A stretch of 64,000 bases of DNA from Gephyromycinifex aptenodytis (lineage in GTDB: Bacteria > Actinomycetota > Actinomycetes > Actinomycetales > Dermatophilaceae). A program made the translations under genes and the position numbers. The notes under the pieces were generated by a model, which was not told where the DNA came from, searched no databases, and was given only the letters and a program-made list of their open reading frames with translations. Numbering within the stretch: the first letter of the stretch is position 1; every line of letters begins with the position of its first letter. Location: the NCBI RefSeq assembly GCF_012277275.1, contig NZ_CP051155.1:1-64000 (forward strand). The letters are read 5' to 3'. Positions 35,868-45,763 of the stretch are shown one piece after another.

Positions 35868-38800
35868 TCAGCCTGCCGGACGCACCATCGGCGGCGGTAG
35901 ATCGGGCGGGGTGAGCGCCGGGGTCTGCTCCAGACGCCGCAACAGTTCGGCGATGCCACGGTCGAGTTGCACATCGTGCTCCATCTCGGCCTCCCAATCG
36001 CTGGGCGAGACCACCACCTCGATATCAGGATCGACGCCGTGGTTCTCCACACCCCAGCCATGTTCGAGGAAGGTGAAGGCGTACCGGGGTTGGGTGATGG
36101 CGGTGCCGTCGACGAGGTCGAAGCGGCGATCGATACCGATCACGCCACCCCAGGTGCGCTCGCCGATGACGGGACCCAGACCGTAGGACTGGGCGGCAGC
36201 GTTGACGATGTCGCCGTCACTGCCCGACCACTGGTTGGCCAGGAAGACGATCGGGCCGCGGCGTGCCTGTGCCGGGTAGGGCTCAGCGTTGTCGACATGG
36301 CGCACCCGGTCCCAACCGATGACATGCCGTAGTAGCCGCTCGATGACCAGTTGGGAGGTGTGCCCGCCCCGGTTGTAGCGGACATCAGCCACGATGCCTT
36401 CGGCCCGCATCGCCTCGTCGAGCCCGCGATGGAACTGGGCCCAGCCCAGCGACATCATGTCGGGTACATGCAGGTAGCCCAATCGGCCGTTGGAGCGTTC
36501 CGTGACGTACTGACGTCGGGAGGCCACCCAGGCCTGGTAACGCAAGGCCTCTTCGTCCTCGATCGGGACGACCGCCACTCGTCGCTGAGCACCGGCCGGA
36601 TCGCGCAGGCTCAACTCCACGACGCGACCACCGCTCCCGCGCAGCAACTGCCCGATGTGGGCCGCCTGCGCCAGCGGCCGCCCATCGACGGCGATGATGC
36701 GGTCACCGACGGCTGCACCCACCCCGGCCGCGCGCAGCGGCGAACGCGCCCGCGGGTCGGAGGACTCACCGGGCAGCAGCCGGGTGATCTCGGCCTCGCC
36801 CTCGCGCATCACCAGGTCTGCGCCCAGCATGCCGAGGGGTTCATCGTCCTGGGCCGCAGGCGCCATCACGTAGGCGTGGGAGGTGTTGAGTTCGGCCACG
36901 CACTCCCACAACACATCGATCAGGTCGTCGTGGGTGGCGATCTGATCCATCAGAGGCCGATAGGTGCGCAGTACCGCCGCCCAGTCGACGCCGTTCATGT
37001 CTTCGCGCCAGTACCAGTCGCGCATGATGCGCCCGTTCTCGTCGAACATCTGGTGCCACCTGGTGCGCAGATCCACCTCGCGGCGGAGCCGGTCGGTGTC
37101 GATGACGACGCACTTGTCGCTGTCGACCTCGACACGCTCGGTCGCGGGGACCACGACCACATCGTCGCCGAAGCGGATCACGACGCGTCTGCCGTCCCCG
37201 CTGACCTCCAGGGAATCCGCCGGGCCGAGCTCGATCGTCTTGCGCAGTGCGAAGTCGTAGCGCAGCGCCATGTCGGGGGCTGCGTCCTCGTCCACGGCCG
37301 CGCGTGTCGTCCCTAATTCACCTGGGCCGGGTGAACGCCGGATCCAGACGACCCCGTCCTGCGCGGCGCGCAGATACCCGTAGTCACCCGAGGGCACCGG
37401 GAACGGGGTGATGCGCTCCTCGAAGCCGTCGACCTCCAAAGAGACAGGGTGAGTAGTTCGGTGTGGCGCGCCGTGTTCGCCGCAGTCGTCCTCGGCGGTC
37501 GAGACGGGGGAGTCGGTGTCGTCCCGGCGGGGAATCGACCACCCGTGCACCGTCGGACCGAAGGGCGCCGGCGTGGTTGCCGACAGCGGAGCCAGCCAGG
37601 GGCGGACCGCGTCAGAAAAGGCCAGGTCGAAGCCGAGCGCGCTGTAGCGCGGATCCAGAGTGCGCGCCGAGAGGAAGACCAGGTGTTGCCCGTCACGGGT
37701 GAACACCGGCGCGGTGTCGTCGAAGCGGCCGGAGGTGAGATTCTGAGGTTCGCCCGGGGCGCCGTCGGTGATCTCGCAGACGACGAGGCGATGCCCGCCG
37801 TACTCCAGGTACGGCTGGCTCCACACCAGGTAACGACCATCGGGGGAGAACACCGGGTCGATCGGCTCCCCGGTGCGGAGGTGCGCCGCCAGAGTGACCT
37901 GCCCCGAGCTCAACTCCACCAGGCTCACCCGTGCGTCATGGGAGACGACGGCGACCCGCTCGCCGGTGGGGCACACCGCGATGTGCAATACCCGGCCCAA
38001 TTCGCCGCCGGCCAGGGCGCGGTCCTCGCCGGTGCCGTCGATGGAGCTGATGACCAGGCAGTCCTCGCCACCGGCGTCGCTCGCCGCGATCATCCTCGCC
38101 CCATCCGGCAACAGCTGCGGTTCCCGGATCCGCACCTCATCGCCGCCGAGCACCTGGCGGGCCGGACCACCGCGATGCGTCAACCACCAGGCGGCACCGT
38201 TCCAGTCGAGAAGGCTCGCCTCCCCGCCGTGGTCGGGGCGGATAGCGCTGACCCGATCCGCGAAGGTCAGGACAGCGCTGGGGCGTTGCCTGGCGCCGAG
38301 GTCCAGGGAGATCTGGCGTGGGGGTGATTCCAGGGAATCCATCAGGTAGATCCGACCCCGGGCGTGGTAGACGAGTCGCTGCCCGTCACTGGTGATGTCG
38401 CGGACGTATCCCACCGGTGTGCCGGCCTCGCCGGTGAAGACGTGTTCGGTGTGGCAACGCAGGTCAGCCCCGCGCGCGTCCACCGACCACACCTGGGCTT
38501 GTTCGTCTGCCCGATCCGGGAAGCGGGCCCCGAGGTCGCTGGCGAAGACCAAACGCTGTCCGACCCAGCACGGGGAGTAGATCCCAGCTTCTTCATCGGG
38601 CAGGACGCGCATCCAGGGTTCACCATCCTGGGTGCGCAGCCACAGACGGCTCGCGGTTCCCCCGCGGTAGCGCTTCCACCAGGCGGCCTCGCGTGAGTTG
38701 GGGGTGGTGATGGCCACTGCCCCGTCGGGGTGGCGCGCCACAGACATGGCCACCCCGTACGGCAACGGGGCGCTATCGCCATCGAGGCCCACACTGTGCA

Positions 38801-39140
38801 ACCGGCGCCGTTGGCCGAACGGCTCCGCGTGATCGCTGGCCACGATGACGTGTTCGTCATCGAGCCAACCGCGCACCCGGGTCGTCGGGCGACCCCACCA
38901 TGTCAACCGGGTCACGCTCGCGTCGTCGCGGTCGATGACGAAGGCCTCGACATGACCGTCACGGCGGGCGCTGTAGGCGACCTTGGTGCCGTCTGGGGAG
39001 AAGAAGGGGTGTGAGGCAGGTTCGTGGTCAGCCGTCAGCCGAAAAGCCTGGCCGCCGCTGGTGGGGGCGAGCCAGACGTCGTTGTCGGCGACGAAGACGA
39101 GTTCCTCACCGCGGAGGTGCGGGAAGCGAAGGTAGGACAT
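35868..39140 (-). CDS. Tricorn protease homologue (S41 family)
   Basis: A 1,090-residue cytosolic peptidase that in archaea trims proteasome products. The N-terminal halves are beta-propellers (repeats such as SHPFFSPDGTKVAYS and DPVFSPDGRYLVWSQ). A PDZ domain (VGDRIIAVDGRPL) and the S41 core follow. Catalytic residues align with Thermoplasma tricorn at a constant offset of +9: S754-H755 in LNTSHAY (S745-H746), S974-D975 in SGSDGD (S965-D966) and E1032 in VENHGVDPD (E1023). The ATG at 39140 starts MSYLRFPHLRGEELVF, the family's usual start. It lies downstream of the peptide ABC operon on the same strand, so imported peptides are plausible substrates. Confidence 0.92.
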   Translation of the reverse strand: MSYLRFPHLRGEELVFVADNDVWLAPTSGGQAFRLTADHEPASHPFFSPDGTKVAYSARRDGHVEAFVIDRDDASVTRLTWWGRPTTRVRGWLDDEHVIVASDHAEPFGQRRRLHSVGLDGDSAPLPYGVAMSVARHPDGAVAITTPNSREAAWWKRYRGGTASRLWLRTQDGEPWMRVLPDEEAGIYSPCWVGQRLVFASDLGARFPDRADEQAQVWSVDARGADLRCHTEHVFTGEAGTPVGYVRDITSDGQRLVYHARGRIYLMDSLESPPRQISLDLGARQRPSAVLTFADRVSAIRPDHGGEASLLDWNGAAWWLTHRGGPARQVLGGDEVRIREPQLLPDGARMIAASDAGGEDCLVISSIDGTGEDRALAGGELGRVLHIAVCPTGERVAVVSHDARVSLVELSSGQVTLAAHLRTGEPIDPVFSPDGRYLVWSQPYLEYGGHRLVVCEITDGAPGEPQNLTSGRFDDTAPVFTRDGQHLVFLSARTLDPRYSALGFDLAFSDAVRPWLAPLSATTPAPFGPTVHGWSIPRRDDTDSPVSTAEDDCGEHGAPHRTTHPVSLEVDGFEERITPFPVPSGDYGYLRAAQDGVVWIRRSPGPGELGTTRAAVDEDAAPDMALRYDFALRKTIELGPADSLEVSGDGRRVVIRFGDDVVVVPATERVEVDSDKCVVIDTDRLRREVDLRTRWHQMFDENGRIMRDWYWREDMNGVDWAAVLRTYRPLMDQIATHDDLIDVLWECVAELNTSHAYVMAPAAQDDEPLGMLGADLVMREGEAEITRLLPGESSDPRARSPLRAAGVGAAVGDRIIAVDGRPLAQAAHIGQLLRGSGGRVVELSLRDPAGAQRRVAVVPIEDEEALRYQAWVASRRQYVTERSNGRLGYLHVPDMMSLGWAQFHRGLDEAMRAEGIVADVRYNRGGHTSQLVIERLLRHVIGWDRVRHVDNAEPYPAQARRGPIVFLANQWSGSDGDIVNAAAQSYGLGPVIGERTWGGVIGIDRRFDLVDGTAITQPRYAFTFLEHGWGVENHGVDPDIEVVVSPSDWEAEMEHDVQLDRGIAELLRRLEQTPALTPPDLPPPMVRPAG

Positions 39141-39265
39141 GACTCTGTATATCCCCCCAGGCCCCGCCCGCGCGCGGCTATTTCGGGACAAGTCGGCGGC
39201 GACGCGCGCCCGTGCGCTCACAGCGGAACACCGGGCTGTCACGGTGACCTGTGTCGGAACGCGAA

Positions 39266-39325
39266 ACGGCCGACCCCAGCCGGCGATCGGTGCCTGAGCA
39301 CTTCTCGCCGGCCGGGGTCGGCCGT
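39266..39325 (-). terminator. Terminator of the dipeptide ABC operon
   Basis: A 21-bp inverted repeat (arms 39266-39286 and 39305-39325, loop 18 nt). The single mismatch in the plus strand becomes a G-U pair in the minus-strand RNA, which fits a terminator for the minus-strand operon ending at 39341. Confidence 0.8.
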
Positions 39326-39340
39326 CTGCGCGGGCCGGGC

Positions 39341-40477
39341 TTAGCGGTCTTCGCCGAGGACCTTGTCCTTGACCTCAGCCGCGGTGTCGACGACCTTCTC
39401 CAGCAAACCGGTACTCGATCGGACCGCGGTTGCGCCGCTGCCACGAGGAGTAACCGGTTCCTCCTTGGCCATCGCCAGAACGTGCCGGACCTCAGCGAAA
39501 TGGCAGGCCGAGCGGTGTGCGCCGGCGCCGTCCGGCCGGTCCAGCAGCTCGGGCACCTCCGCCTTGCAGGTCTCCTGGGCGCGCCAGCAGCGGGTGTGGA
39601 ACCGGCAACCCGATGGGGGATTGGCCGGGGAGGGAACATCTCCGGTGAGCACGATCTGGTCGCGCTTGTCGCGCAACGTGGGGTCGGGCACCGGCACCGC
39701 TGAGAGCAAGGCCTGGCTGTAGGGGTGCGTGGGACGCTCGTAGATCTCGTCCTCGGTGCCCAGCTCGGCCATCTTGCCCAGGTACATCACGCCGACCCGG
39801 TCAGAGATGTGGCGAACCACTGACAGGTCGTGCGCGATGAAGATGTAGCTGAGGCCGAGCTCATCCTGCAGCTTCTCCATCAGGTTGACGACCTGTGCCT
39901 GCACCGAGACATCGAGTGCGGACACCGGCTCATCACAGATGAGCACCTTGGGGCGCAACGCGATACCGCGGGCGATACCCACACGTTGCCGCTGACCACC
40001 GGAGAACTGGTGGGGGTAGCGGTTGATGTGCTCCGGGTTGAGACCGACAAGATCCAACAGCTCCTGAACCGCAGCGCGCCGCCCCTTCTTGGGCACGACG
40101 TCGGGGTGAATGTCGAAAGGTTCTCCGACGATGTCACCCACCGTCTTGCGCGGGTTGAGCGAGGTGTACGGATCCTGGAAGACGATCTGGATGTCGCGAC
40201 GCAGCTTGCGCATCGCCGAACCGGACTTGGCATACATGTCTTCGCCGTTGAAGTGCACGGTGCCTGAGGTCGGTTCCTCCAGACGCATCAGGAGTCGGCC
40301 CAGGGTCGACTTGCCGCAGCCGGATTCACCGACGATGCCCAGCGTCTCGCCGCGGCGCAGTTCGAAACTGACGCCGTCCACGGCCTTGACGTGGCCGACG
40401 GTGCGCCGCAGTACGCCGCCCTTGATCGGGTAGTGCTTGACCAGATCCTTGGCAACGAGGATCGAGTTGTCATCCAT
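39341..40477 (-). CDS. Dipeptide/oligopeptide ABC transporter ATP-binding protein (DppF/OppF type)
   Basis: A 378-residue ATPase of a peptide importer. Walker A is GESGCGKS, the Q-loop is [15 protein letters not shown], the ABC signature is [14 protein letters not shown] and Walker B is [12 protein letters not shown]. After the ATPase domain is the oligopeptide-type C-terminal element with the Cys cluster [14 protein letters not shown], followed by an extra 45-residue tail. The start overlaps the end of the DppD-type gene by 8 nt. It pairs with the next gene as the second half of the heterodimeric ATPase. Confidence 0.92.
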   Translation of the reverse strand: MDDNSILVAKDLVKHYPIKGGVLRRTVGHVKAVDGVSFELRRGETLGIVGESGCGKSTLGRLLMRLEEPTSGTVHFNGEDMYAKSGSAMRKLRRDIQIVFQDPYTSLNPRKTVGDIVGEPFDIHPDVVPKKGRRAAVQELLDLVGLNPEHINRYPHQFSGGQRQRVGIARGIALRPKVLICDEPVSALDVSVQAQVVNLMEKLQDELGLSYIFIAHDLSVVRHISDRVGVMYLGKMAELGTEDEIYERPTHPYSQALLSAVPVPDPTLRDKRDQIVLTGDVPSPANPPSGCRFHTRCWRAQETCKAEVPELLDRPDGAGAHRSACHFAEVRHVLAMAKEEPVTPRGSGATAVRSSTGLLEKVVDTAAEVKDKVLGEDR

Positions 40478-41522
40478 GGAAGACCTCCTCGCGGAAGTGG
40501 CAGGCGCTGAGCCGGCCCGGGACTACCTGTTCCAGCTCCGGCCGGTCACGCCGGCACTCGTCTTGGGCAAACCGGCAGCGCGGGTTGAACTCGCAACCCG
40601 GCGGGATGCGGAGCAGGTTCGGGGGCAGACCCCCGATAGCGGAAAGCTGCTGCCCCTTCTGGTCCAGCCGGGGGATCGATTCCAGAAGCCCCAGCGTGTA
40701 CGGGTGAGCCGGTTGGCGGTAGAGCTCGTACACATCGGCGGCTTCCATGATGCGCCCGGAGTACATGACCGCGATGCGGTCGGCCACATCGGCCACGACG
40801 CCGAGGTCGTGGGTGATGAGGATGAGCCCCATCTGGCGCTCTTGCTGTAGTTCGGACAGCAGGTTCATGATCTGGGCCTGGACCGTGACGTCGAGTGCGG
40901 TCGTCGGTTCGTCGGCGATGAGGACCGCCGGGTCCAGCGCGATGGACATCGCGATCATGATCCGCTGGCGCATACCACCGGAGAACTGGTGCGGGTAGGC
41001 CTTCACCCGGTCCTTGGCTCCGGGGATGTTGACCCGCTCCATGAGCCGGACGGCCTGCGCCATGCTGTCGGACTTGTTCATCCCGCGGTGCTTGCGGAAC
41101 ATCTCGGCGATCTGCCAACCGACGGGGAACACCGGGTTCAGTGAACTCAGCGCGTCCTGGAAGATCATCGAGATCTCGGGCCCGCGGGTCTTGCGGCGCT
41201 GCTCCTCAGGCATCGTCAACAGGTCCTGTCCGCAGTAGCGGACCTGACCCTTGGGAATGCTGGCCGGCGGCATGTCCAGAATGCCCATGATGGCCTGCGC
41301 GGTCACCGATTTTCCGGAGCCGGATTCGCCGAGGATGGCCAGGGTCTCCCCGGCCCGCAGGTCGAAGTTGACACCGTTGATGGCACGAGCGACGCCGTCT
41401 TCGGTGTGGAACTCCACATGCAGGTCTTCGACCTCGAGCAGCAACCCGTCGGGGCCCGGCTCGTAGCCAGTTTCGGTCTTGGTGAGTTTCTTGGGCTGTG
41501 TGGTCGTCATCGGATTAGTCAC
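40470..41522 (-). CDS. Dipeptide/oligopeptide ABC transporter ATP-binding protein (DppD/OppD type)
   Basis: A 350-residue ATPase. Walker A is LGESGSGKS, the Q-loop is MIFQDALSSLNPVF, the signature is FSGGMRQRIMIAM and Walker B is VLIADEPTTALD. The C-terminal Cys cluster is PGCEFNPRCRFAQDEC. An N-terminal extension of about 25 residues precedes the domain. The gene starts 6 nt after the permease stop, in the usual B-C-D-F order. Confidence 0.92.
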   Translation of the reverse strand: MTNPMTTTQPKKLTKTETGYEPGPDGLLLEVEDLHVEFHTEDGVARAINGVNFDLRAGETLAILGESGSGKSVTAQAIMGILDMPPASIPKGQVRYCGQDLLTMPEEQRRKTRGPEISMIFQDALSSLNPVFPVGWQIAEMFRKHRGMNKSDSMAQAVRLMERVNIPGAKDRVKAYPHQFSGGMRQRIMIAMSIALDPAVLIADEPTTALDVTVQAQIMNLLSELQQERQMGLILITHDLGVVADVADRIAVMYSGRIMEAADVYELYRQPAHPYTLGLLESIPRLDQKGQQLSAIGGLPPNLLRIPPGCEFNPRCRFAQDECRRDRPELEQVVPGRLSACHFREEVFHG

Positions 41523-41528
41523 CCTTCC

Positions 41529-42485
41529 TCACCGAGACTTCGGGTCGAATGCGTCTCGTGCGGCATCGCCGAGCATGATGAAGGCCAGGACGCAGAGACT
41601 GAGGAAGATGCTGGGGAAGAACAAGATGTGCGGGAACGTCCGCAGGAAGACCAGTCCTTCGTTGATCGCCACTCCCCAGGAAACCGCGGGAGGCACGAGG
41701 CCGATACCGAGGAAGCTCAGGGTGGCCTCGGCGACGATGTACACGCCGAGGTTGATCGTGGAGACGACCAGGATGGGCGCGAGCGAGTTGGGCAGCACAT
41801 GCGACAAGATGATGCGCATCGGGCTGGCGCCAAGAGCACGGGCCGCCTGAATGTAGTCCTGCGGCAGCACCTGCATCACCGAACCACGCATCAGTCGAGC
41901 CAGGCTGGGCCAACCGAGAATGGTGAGAGCCGCAACGACCTTGAAGATGACGACCATGTACGGCGTCGACTGGTCGCTGGGGAAGGCACTCATGAACAAG
42001 ATGCCACCCAACAGCAGCGGGATTGCGAAGAAGACGTCGGTGATACGAGAGACCAGCGCGTCGATCCAGCCGCCGAAATAGGCAGCGAGAATACCGATCG
42101 CGCCACCGAGGAAGGTGGTCGCCAACGTGGTGAAGATGCCGACCAAGATCGAGGCGCGCGCGCCTTCGATGACTCGGGCGTAGATGTCGTAGCCCTGACC
42201 GTCGGTTCCGAACCAGTGCTCGGCATTGGGGCGCATCCGCACGTCGAAGGTGTCGCGGGCATCCACCTGACTGAACAAGCCCGGGAAGATGGCCATCAGC
42301 ACAAACAGCGCGATAAGTGAGACCGAGATCCAGAACGCCGGTTTACGGCGCAGCTGCCGCCAGGCGTCCGAGGTCAAGGAGCGTGCGGGGCCGGTGGACT
42401 CAGGGATGAATGTTTCATCGGTAGCCGGTTCGCCCGGCTCGTGGCCCAGCGTGGCGGTGGCCGCCTTGTTAGGGGTGTCAGTCAT
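41529..42485 (-). CDS. Dipeptide/oligopeptide ABC transporter permease (DppC/OppC type)
   Basis: A 318-residue inner-membrane permease. An N-terminal cytosolic segment precedes the OppC N-terminal membrane helix (FWISVSLIALFVLMAIFPGL). The conserved FGTDGQGYDIYARVIEGAR and the EAA loop (YIQAARALGASPMRIILSHV) follow. Start ATG 42485 overlaps the DppB stop by 8 nt. In-frame codons further upstream fall inside dppB and are not used. Confidence 0.92.
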   Translation of the reverse strand: MTDTPNKAATATLGHEPGEPATDETFIPESTGPARSLTSDAWRQLRRKPAFWISVSLIALFVLMAIFPGLFSQVDARDTFDVRMRPNAEHWFGTDGQGYDIYARVIEGARASILVGIFTTLATTFLGGAIGILAAYFGGWIDALVSRITDVFFAIPLLLGGILFMSAFPSDQSTPYMVVIFKVVAALTILGWPSLARLMRGSVMQVLPQDYIQAARALGASPMRIILSHVLPNSLAPILVVSTINLGVYIVAEATLSFLGIGLVPPAVSWGVAINEGLVFLRTFPHILFFPSIFLSLCVLAFIMLGDAARDAFDPKSR

Positions 42486-43407
42486 GGCTGATCCTGGGGT
42501 CGAGAGCGCCGTACAGCAGGTCGACGATGAGGTTGACGACGAGATACACGATGACCAGTGCGGTGACAGCACCGACCACGGCGAATCCGTCGCGATGGTT
42601 GATGCTCTGGAAGATGTAGCCGCCGATGCCCTGAATGTTGAAGATGCGCTCGGTGACGATTGCCCCGCCGAGGAGGGCACCGAAGTCATAACCCATGAAG
42701 GTGATGACCGGAATCATCGAGTTCCGCAGCGCGTGCAGGCCGATCGCTCGGCGCTGGGTGAGCCCCTTCGCCTTGGCTGTGCGTACGTAGTCGGCGCGCA
42801 GGTTCTCCGCGAGGTTGGTACGGGTCAGGCGGGTGACGTAGGCCATGGACAGTGCCGCGAGCACGATGGCCGGCAGCAACAGCTGGTACATCGACGGGTT
42901 TCGACTGGTGATGGTGACCGGGAAGATGCCGGTCTTCACCCCGAGATAGAACTGGGCGAGGGCACCGATGACGAAGATGGGTATCGAGATCACCAGCAGC
43001 GTGCTCACCAGCACCAATGAGTCCAGGAAGGACCCCTTCTTGATAGCGGCCAACACACCGGCGGCGACACCGAAAATGGCTTCGAAGACGATCGCCATCA
43101 ACGCGAGCTTGGCGGTGATCTGGTAGCGCTGGGACAGGTCCTTCATCACGGGAACGCCGTAGCTGTTCTCGCCCAGGTCACCCTTTCCGAGCTTGCCGAG
43201 GTACTTCACGTAGGCCACCGGCAGCGGATCGTCGAGGTTGTACTGCTCGCGAATGTGCTTGACGACAGCCGGTGGGCAGGCGCGGTCACCGCATTTGCCG
43301 GCCGAGGGATCACCGGGGAGGGCAAAAACCATCGCGTAGATGATGAACGTCGTCCCGATGATCACGGGGATCATTTGGAGCAGTCGCCTGAGGATATATG
43401 TGCCCAT
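42478..43407 (-). CDS. Dipeptide/oligopeptide ABC transporter permease (DppB/OppB type)
   Basis: A 309-residue permease starting MGTYILRRLLQMIPVIIGTT, the standard DppB N-terminus. About six membrane helices are present, with the EAA loop YVRTAKAKGLTQRRAIGLHA. The segment between TM1 and TM2 has two Cys (GKCGDRACPP), seen in some actinobacterial homologues. It is the first permease gene after the binding-protein gene, separated from it by two hairpins. Confidence 0.92.
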   Translation of the reverse strand: MGTYILRRLLQMIPVIIGTTFIIYAMVFALPGDPSAGKCGDRACPPAVVKHIREQYNLDDPLPVAYVKYLGKLGKGDLGENSYGVPVMKDLSQRYQITAKLALMAIVFEAIFGVAAGVLAAIKKGSFLDSLVLVSTLLVISIPIFVIGALAQFYLGVKTGIFPVTITSRNPSMYQLLLPAIVLAALSMAYVTRLTRTNLAENLRADYVRTAKAKGLTQRRAIGLHALRNSMIPVITFMGYDFGALLGGAIVTERIFNIQGIGGYIFQSINHRDGFAVVGAVTALVIVYLVVNLIVDLLYGALDPRISHD

Positions 43408-43487
43408 GACACCTCCATGGTCGAGGTCGCCCGGGTTGGGGGCGTCGAGGTGGGTCGATCAGATGGGGAATGGAGGGGCGGGCCGTG

Positions 43488-43527
43488 CCCCGGGGGAAGC
43501 CGCCGGGTAGGACGTCTTCCCCCGGGG
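43488..43527 (-). terminator. Second intercistronic hairpin between binding protein and permease
   Basis: A perfect 12-bp inverted repeat, CCCCGGGGGAAG (43488-43499) and CTTCCCCCGGGG (43516-43527), loop 16 nt. It lies in the 184-bp gap within the operon and is a likely partial terminator or 3'-end stabiliser. Confidence 0.6.
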
Positions 43528-43539
43528 AGCGGGCCGCAG

Positions 43540-43584
43540 ACAGGCCGCCCGAGACGACACCGCGTGCCGTCTTGGGCGGCCTGT
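43540..43584 (-). terminator. First intercistronic hairpin, directly after the binding-protein gene
   Basis: A 21-bp stem (arms 43540-43560 and 43564-43584, loop 3 nt) with two imperfect positions, 7 nt after the stop of the binding-protein gene. Such hairpins commonly keep expression of binding protein higher than of the membrane components. Confidence 0.7.
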
Positions 43585-43591
43585 TAATGGG

Positions 43592-45250
43592 TCACTGTTT
43601 TGCGGAGACAGCCAGCAGGTCCGGACGCCCGGAGGAGACGTTGACCTTCACGTTCTCGACATTTTCGGACCAACCGATGGTGGAGGTGTAGTACCACATC
43701 GGGATGGCCGGCATGTCTGCCGCCAGCATCTGCTCGGCCTCCTGGTACTTCTTCAAGGAAGCGTCGCCCTGAGCCTTGCCCGCGTCGACCAGAGCCGTCT
43801 CGAATGCGGGGTTGTTGTACTTGTTGTCGTTGCTCGAGCCGTTCTTGGTGAACAGCGGGGTGAGGAAGTTCTCGATGTGGGGGTAGTCCGCGATCCAGCC
43901 GGAGCGGAACATGCCCTTCATCTTCTGGGCGCCGATTTGGTCGCGGAAGGTCGCGAAGTCGGTAACCGGGGAAGCGACGCAGTCGATGCCCAGACCGGTG
44001 CGGATCGAGTTACAGGTCGCCGTGACCCATGCCTTGTGGGCGGAGTCGGCGTTGTAGGAGATCGTCAGCTTGCCCTTGAAGCCACCGGCCTCGTCGAGCA
44101 GCTGCTTGGCCTTCTCGGGGTTGTACGTGCAGAAGTCGCCACAGGCCCCAGCCTTGTAGCCCTCGACACCGGGAGCCACCCAGCCGTCGGCCGGCTGACG
44201 AGCCCCGTCGAACTGGTCGTCAATGATCTTCTGGCGGTCGATAGCCATGGAGATCGCCTGGCGGATCTTGGGGTTGGCGTAGTCCGGGGAAACCTTGTCG
44301 GGCGCGAAGGTGACGGTCTGGATCGCCGGGTAGGCCTTCTGCTCGAAGCGACCCGGAAGGTCGGACTCGTACTTCTTCTCAACCAGAGCGCTGCTGGGGA
44401 TCTCGTCCAGCACGTCGAGGTTGCCGGCGAGGAGGTCGTTGTAGGCGGCCTCGGCATCCTGGTAGATGCGGAAGGTGATCTTGTCGACGTTGCCGCCGAA
44501 GTCGCCGGCGTAGTCGGCGTACTTGGTCAGCACTGCCTGGCGGCCCTGGTCGTAGGACTCGACCTGGTAGGGGCCGGCACCGATCGGCTTCTTGGCGAAC
44601 TCTTCGGGGTTGGCGAAGAAGGCGTCCGGCTGAGGCGCGAAGGCGGTGTAGCCCAGACGAACCGGAAGGTTGGAGACGGGTTCCTTGGTCTGGATGGTGA
44701 AGGTGTGGTCGTCAACGACCTTCAACCCGGACATCTCCTTGGCCTTGGGCTCGGGGGCCTTCTGCGGGCCGTCGCCGTCGGGGTCCTCGGAAACCAGGTC
44801 GTCATAGCCGACGATCGGCTCCATGAAGTAGGACAGGTACTGGGCGTTCGGGCCGTACGCGGTGTAGTTCCACGCGTCGACGAAGTTCTTCGCCTTGACC
44901 TCGGTGCCGTCCTGGAACTTGTACCCGGGCTTGATCTTGACCGTGAAGGTCTGGTTGTCGTCGCTTTCGACTGACTCGGCGATGTCGTTCTTCGGCTCGC
45001 CGGTGGCTGGGTCGTACTTGAACAATGTGGAGGTGAACAGCTCGACGATGTCGTGGCCACACGACTCGCCGGTGTCTCCACCGATCAGAGGGTTCTGGGG
45101 CTGGCAGCCACGGACGACGATCTCGCCACCGTTGGCTTCCTTGCCACCGCCGCCACCGTCGCCACCTGTTTGGCCGCCGCCGCCACAGGCCGCGAGGAGC
45201 GCCGTGGCCGATAGTCCGGCAACCAGTGCCGCTCGGGTCTTGATGTGCAT
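43592..45250 (-). CDS. ABC transporter substrate-binding lipoprotein, family 5 (peptide)
   Basis: A 552-residue extracytoplasmic solute receptor. The signal peptide ends in the lipobox LLAAC with lipidated C22, followed by a Gly-rich linker. Family 5 features are FTVKIKPGYKFQDGTEVKA, NFVDAWNY and KKPIGAGPYQVES. The ribosome site AGGAGGT is close to the ATG. It is the first gene of the operon dppA-B-C-D-F in type. A peptide ligand is inferred from the ATPase subtype. A paralogue lies at 56686-58350. Confidence 0.93.
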   Translation of the reverse strand: MHIKTRAALVAGLSATALLAACGGGGQTGGDGGGGGKEANGGEIVVRGCQPQNPLIGGDTGESCGHDIVELFTSTLFKYDPATGEPKNDIAESVESDDNQTFTVKIKPGYKFQDGTEVKAKNFVDAWNYTAYGPNAQYLSYFMEPIVGYDDLVSEDPDGDGPQKAPEPKAKEMSGLKVVDDHTFTIQTKEPVSNLPVRLGYTAFAPQPDAFFANPEEFAKKPIGAGPYQVESYDQGRQAVLTKYADYAGDFGGNVDKITFRIYQDAEAAYNDLLAGNLDVLDEIPSSALVEKKYESDLPGRFEQKAYPAIQTVTFAPDKVSPDYANPKIRQAISMAIDRQKIIDDQFDGARQPADGWVAPGVEGYKAGACGDFCTYNPEKAKQLLDEAGGFKGKLTISYNADSAHKAWVTATCNSIRTGLGIDCVASPVTDFATFRDQIGAQKMKGMFRSGWIADYPHIENFLTPLFTKNGSSNDNKYNNPAFETALVDAGKAQGDASLKKYQEAEQMLAADMPAIPMWYYTSTIGWSENVENVKVNVSSGRPDLLAVSAKQ

Positions 45251-45763
45251 GTCGTGACCTCCTGCTCCGGTCGATCTGGTGGATGACCGGATGGCTATTT
45301 ACTGGCAACACCGCCCGAGGTTTCGGAACGACGTCGACGCCTGTCGGCGTTGCCCCAAGGTAGAGCGAAGGCTTCGCGTCCGGCGTGCACTCGGTCACAA
45401 TGACACGGTCGTGACGAAATCGTGACCTTTTCGACATGCCATGTGGGAACCTCGGCCAGGTTTATGTTCAGTTCCCCGGCAGGGCCCTTAAAGCAGTGAA
45501 GCTGCAGGTCAGCCGGGCGTCGTAAGTGACCACGCGGTGAACTTCAGAAGGCGGTGTGGGCAATCGCGTTAACTGTTGAGGCAGACATGCGCGCCGATCT
45601 GTGCTCTTTGAGCTACGCATCGCTCGGCGGCTCTGCCGAAGGGTCTCCCTCGGGGTGGGCGGCCCTCCTGCAGCCCTCGCGGCCTTCTCGGGACACGCCG
45701 GGAGGGGTGCCCTGGCCGATTGTCGACCCATGCCCGGTGATGATGGCCGCGGAGGTGCACCCG
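45251..45763. other. Divergent regulatory region, mostly unassigned
   Basis: About 510 bp upstream of the binding-protein gene. TACCTT on the minus strand (45362-45357) is a possible -10 box for the peptide operon, and TATGTT (45463-45468, plus strand) is another weak candidate. No clear operator palindrome or riboswitch is visible, and no reading frame with a convincing start before 45764. Confidence 0.4.

Noticed and set aside
34091-36061. 656-codon open frame antisense to rarA
   Set aside because: No motif, mixed composition, and fully opposite a gene with intact AAA+ motifs.
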